From Ferrimonas marina (GTDB taxonomy: Bacteria > Pseudomonadota > Gammaproteobacteria > Enterobacterales > Shewanellaceae), in contig NZ_FQXG01000003.1 in the NCBI RefSeq assembly GCF_900129905.1, positions 62,001-126,000 of the forward strand: a stretch of DNA of 64,000 bases, read 5' to 3'. The translations under genes were made by a program, and so were the position numbers. Each line of letters begins with the position of its first letter. Position 1 is the stretch's first letter. Under the pieces are notes generated by a model. That model ran no database searches. It was given only the letters and a program-made list of their open reading frames with translations, and was not told where the DNA came from. Positions 61,626 through 64,000 of the stretch are shown here, in pieces.

Positions 61626-62792
61626 CTCCGAATCGCTGCCAAACTCCTTGTCGTACAAGTCTAGCAGCCGCCTGATCTCAGCTGCGCTTAGGCCTTCTGA
61701 GATCAGGAACTCCATGAACTCATCCCTGCTAAATTCAGCTCCACCAGGGGTGACCCCGCGGTATAGATCGCCAGAAGTAAGTCCTGTGGCTGAGCGTTCA
61801 TCTTGCAGAGTAAAGCTAACTGCTCCCTCGTCCACAAGAGCACGCAGGCCATCTGAAGTGCCCTCTCCGTACTGATTGCCAGCGCGATTAATGCCCTGGT
61901 CGATGGAAGATTGCGATAGGGTAACCTTCTCATACACCCGCTCACCCGGAGGCACTGAGTCACTCAGTAAGCCTTCATTAACGACCCACATCCTCCACTC
62001 ATCCGGATTACGTTGTTTAAAGCTAGTCTCAAAGTCAGAACACTTGGCAGTGATGGACTGCCCTACCCTACTCCAGAGCTTTAATGCCTTCTCAACATGG
62101 ATGTTTCTGCCACCGGTTTTGGAATAGACAACTGAATTGGAGATAACCTCCCAGGCTTCACTGTCTAGGGACTTTAAATGAGTGTTGATGTCATCAATAT
62201 TCTGCTGCGATTTAACAATAGAAAGGTCTGAAGCATCACTCGAAACCTCACGGGTTTCAATGTCACTGAGCGTCTTAGAAATTTCAATCTTTGCTTGCTC
62301 GAGTTCATCAATTTGATCGGCCATCCGCCATATTTTTTCTGTCACATCGCTTTGATTAGAAGACAGCTGGCTTTTGATGGCGTTGAGCAACCCATTGTCG
62401 ATCCCACTGTATTCGCCATTGAGGCGACTGTGCTCTGCACTGATTTCTTCTATGGCAGTTGAGTAATCAACATAGGTCTGTGCCGCCTTTCTGTAATTAA
62501 GCCCAGACGTACCCGGCCCCTTGTACCTGCCCGCGTAATAGGAGTAAGAGCCCAGCCCGCCAGAGTCAGAGGTTAAATATGGCCCACAGAAATTTCTCAT
62601 GGCTTGCTCAAATAATTCCATTGAGCAGAAGCCATTGTAATTATTGTTGAAACAGCTCGGATCATTTGCCTTCATTGAGATCGGGTATTCTAAACCAAAG
62701 AGTTCATACCGATAGGTCCGTTCGGTATGAGATTCCAGGGCATTTGCCGAGGCAATAAAAGGCATGATCAAAAAGAGAATTTTCAGTTTCAT
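61617..62792 (-). CDS. Exported coiled-coil protein, unknown
   Basis: From ATG 62792 the product is 391 residues with a signal peptide (LKILFLIMPFIASANA). Several cysteines cluster near the N-terminus (DPSCFNNNYNGFCSMELFEQAMRNFCGP), then a helical coiled-coil centre (residues about 105-220) and an acidic C-terminal region ending in DSESE. A GTG at 62798 is an alternative start. No recognised family. It is divergent from the exported protein at 62820 and its stop overlaps the end of the initiator gene. Confidence 0.6.
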   Translation of the reverse strand: MKLKILFLIMPFIASANALESHTERTYRYELFGLEYPISMKANDPSCFNNNYNGFCSMELFEQAMRNFCGPYLTSDSGGLGSYSYYAGRYKGPGTSGLNYRKAAQTYVDYSTAIEEISAEHSRLNGEYSGIDNGLLNAIKSQLSSNQSDVTEKIWRMADQIDELEQAKIEISKTLSDIETREVSSDASDLSIVKSQQNIDDINTHLKSLDSEAWEVISNSVVYSKTGGRNIHVEKALKLWSRVGQSITAKCSDFETSFKQRNPDEWRMWVVNEGLLSDSVPPGERVYEKVTLSQSSIDQGINRAGNQYGEGTSDGLRALVDEGAVSFTLQDERSATGLTSGDLYRGVTPGGAEFSRDEFMEFLISEGLSAAEIRRLLDLYDKEFGSDSESE

Positions 62793-62819
62793 CTGCACTC
62801 TGGCTATCGTAAGCAGTAT

Positions 62820-63482
62820 ATGAACAGTTTACTCCAGGCGGCCCTGGTGGTTCTGATCTTGGGTATTGGGGCGTCCGCCTACGCGCTTCATCAGCCATTG
62901 CAGGCATCCAGGACGGTGCTGAGTAATGGAGAGCGAACTATTGTCGTTCAGGGCATGTATCACTATGGCCGGTCGTCCTTCTACCGTGCAGTAGAGAAAG
63001 ACCTGGTGGCATTAAAGGACGCGGGGTTAATTTGGGTCTTTGAGGGTGTGATTGTTGGAAGCACATCTGAGCGCCCTACCCTGCCCCAGGCAACTGCAGT
63101 TTCATTTGGCCCACACCACGCTCATCAGCCAGACTGGCACAATCTCATAAACCCGAGTGAAGACATAAATCTCGACATGTTGATCAGTTCGGCTGGAGGC
63201 TCATCCGGGCGTGATGAGCGACCTGCTTGTGCAAATTACATATCCAACCTGCCAATTTTTAGAGCTTGCTATCGCTTCTCAAATAACTTTTTCTTAGTGG
63301 TAGCACCAAACAAGAAAAAAACCGAAGCCTCCAGAAGTACACGCATATCATCAAAAATCTCAGACCTACAGCAAAGTGCAGTGGTTCACGTCGGAGAATC
63401 GCACGTCGGTCAAATTATCAGTGATCTGAGTTCTGAAAATGGGTTTGGCGTGGTTGAGGTGTCTCGGCGCTCGGTAATCTGA
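62820..63482 (+). CDS. Exported TIKI/TraB-like protein
   Basis: From ATG 62820 the product is 220 residues with a signal peptide (LLQAALVVLILGIGASAYA). Two GxxH motifs are visible, GMYH near residue 45 and GESH near 198, with a glutamate in VFEGVIV. This pattern characterises the TIKI/TraB/PrgY/GumN superfamily, some members of which are metalloproteases or pheromone-control proteins on conjugative plasmids. The resemblance is modest. The ATG shares a short divergent promoter region with the gene at 62792. Confidence 0.5.
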   Translation: MNSLLQAALVVLILGIGASAYALHQPLQASRTVLSNGERTIVVQGMYHYGRSSFYRAVEKDLVALKDAGLIWVFEGVIVGSTSERPTLPQATAVSFGPHHAHQPDWHNLINPSEDINLDMLISSAGGSSGRDERPACANYISNLPIFRACYRFSNNFFLVVAPNKKKTEASRSTRISSKISDLQQSAVVHVGESHVGQIISDLSSENGFGVVEVSRRSVI

Positions 63483-63785
63483 AGTCGGACAAATATAACC
63501 AAGTATTTGCGCCTTATTTTAACTGTCGCCATCTGACGCTGCTCTGTGGCCTTGGGTATCCGCTCTTGTGCATCCATAGGGCGCCGCCGTGAAATCGGGC
63601 TATGGATAGGCGCCTTCCTTCATCATCCCTGGCCGTTGCCCGCCTCGGCTCAACATCCTGACATTTCATCCTCCCCTCCCCTACTCTATCTTCAACTCAG
63701 TAAGACTCCTATTTAGAAGCAGAGAAAGTTGTTCCAGGTGAATGGTATCGGTAGGCCAACGCTACCGGCCTGGTATTCCCAGCTA

Positions 63786-63804
63786 CTGTATCGATTCGAT
63801 ACAG
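63786..63804. repeat. Palindrome CTGTATCGATTCGATACAG
   Basis: A perfect 9-bp inverted repeat with one central T. Such an odd-centred 19-bp palindrome fits a dimeric DNA-binding protein site. It shares the core TGTATCGA-n-TCGATACA with the second copy 105 bases away. It could be a centromere (parS-like) or operator. Note that it lies within 2.2 kb of the initiator, where partition genes often reside. Confidence 0.6.
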
Positions 63805-63891
63805 CCAGCTGGCGTGTGACCGGGTACCAGATTGTATAGCGGTGTGTTGGAGCCTGGGGGCTGGATCTACTCATCATTTGTTGTTCGGAAG

Positions 63892-63908
63892 TGTATCGAC
63901 TCGATACA
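63892..63908. repeat. Palindrome TGTATCGACTCGATACA
   Basis: An 8-bp inverted repeat TGTATCGA / TCGATACA around a central C, the second copy of the palindrome at 63786. A matching half-site TCGATACA is at 63973-63980, so a third, degenerate copy may be centred near 63972. Confidence 0.6.
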
Positions 63909-64000
63909 GCCCTGAGTATCAAGCCGAGTCGCCGGTCGAATAAGACAGGAGCCTAGCGGTCCGTGTAATGGTTCGATACATCTTTACTGTATGAGTCGGC

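Larger units (their letters stand above)
63483..64000. other. Non-coding region at right edge with palindromes
   Basis: No convincing gene: the one longer minus frame (63713-63922) reads across palindromes and has no family features. The region carries two near-identical palindromes (63786-63804, 63892-63908), a half-site (63973-63980), and a pyrimidine-rich stretch at 63650-63700. Confidence 0.6.

Noticed and set aside
63713-63922. A 69-residue minus frame at the right edge.
   Set aside because: It reads through both palindromes and their spacer, has no ribosome-binding site and no family resemblance.
1-64000. rRNA, tRNA or insertion-sequence genes.
   Set aside because: I saw no conserved rRNA segment, cloverleaf, transposase or terminal-repeat pair; absence is by eye, so small RNAs could be missed.

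Overview
The window looks like part of a large self-replicating, probably conjugative secondary replicon (megaplasmid or chromid) of a marine-type gammaproteobacterium. Base composition is by eye in the mid-50s % GC. Three observations support this. A 703-residue initiator at 59514-61625 resembles RctB, the chromosome II initiator of Vibrionaceae, and sits beside GATC-containing 12-bp repeats and DnaA boxes. An IcmP/DotM-IcmO/DotL (TrbA-TrbC) coupling pair lies at the left end. No rRNA, tRNA or ribosomal protein genes were seen. The host is probably Vibrionaceae or a related family; this is inference.

Layout. 1-6.9 kb: type IVB / IncI-like transfer genes (icmP, icmO), a type IV prepilin peptidase, small exported and lipoproteins, and an unrecognised gene running off the left edge. 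7-10.9 kb: a full-length Mfd-like transcription-repair translocase and a short ribosome-hibernation (HPF/RaiA) protein. 11-17.6 kb: mostly unrecognised membrane and exported proteins, including a SPOR-like protein and a membrane-fused spermidine-synthase-like protein co-oriented with fliJ. 17.6-28.9 kb: flagellar genes fliJ / fliK, fliC, flgK, flgL, fliI, fliS, fliD plus an unknown membrane protein. 29-33.5 kb: divergent dnaQ and dnaE (DNA polymerase III epsilon and alpha). 33.5-37.2 kb: four unrecognised genes, one with a sigma-region-4-like helix-turn-helix. 37.3-54 kb (minus strand): motAB; fliA-fliF-fliG-flgA-flhA-fliM-fliN-fliE; and flgBCDEFGHIJ-flgN. 54.1-57.7 kb (plus strand): fliH-fliP-fliQ-fliR-flhB. 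57.7-59.5 kb: non-coding replication origin. 59.5-61.6 kb: rctB-like initiator. 61.6-63.5 kb: two divergent exported proteins. 63.5-64 kb: non-coding, with operator- or centromere-like palindromes.

The flagellar set is nearly complete: basal body, export gate and ATPase, hook, filament, cap, stator and sigma-28. It resembles a secondary (lateral-type) system. It has one flagellin and no chemotaxis genes, flhF/flhG, fliO, fliL, flgM or flagellar master regulator in the window, and its FliM lacks the N-terminal CheY-binding peptide. The export protein FlhB carries NPEH in place of the usual NPTH self-cleavage motif.

The most unusual feature is that one element seems to combine a flagellum, a conjugative apparatus, an RctB-type origin, and its own copies of core machinery (DnaE, DnaQ, Mfd, HPF). 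The DnaE lacks a recognisable internal clamp-binding motif where E. coli has one, while the DnaQ has a consensus-like clamp motif (QEMLF). All assignments come from reading the sequence and remembered family features; no database search was run.
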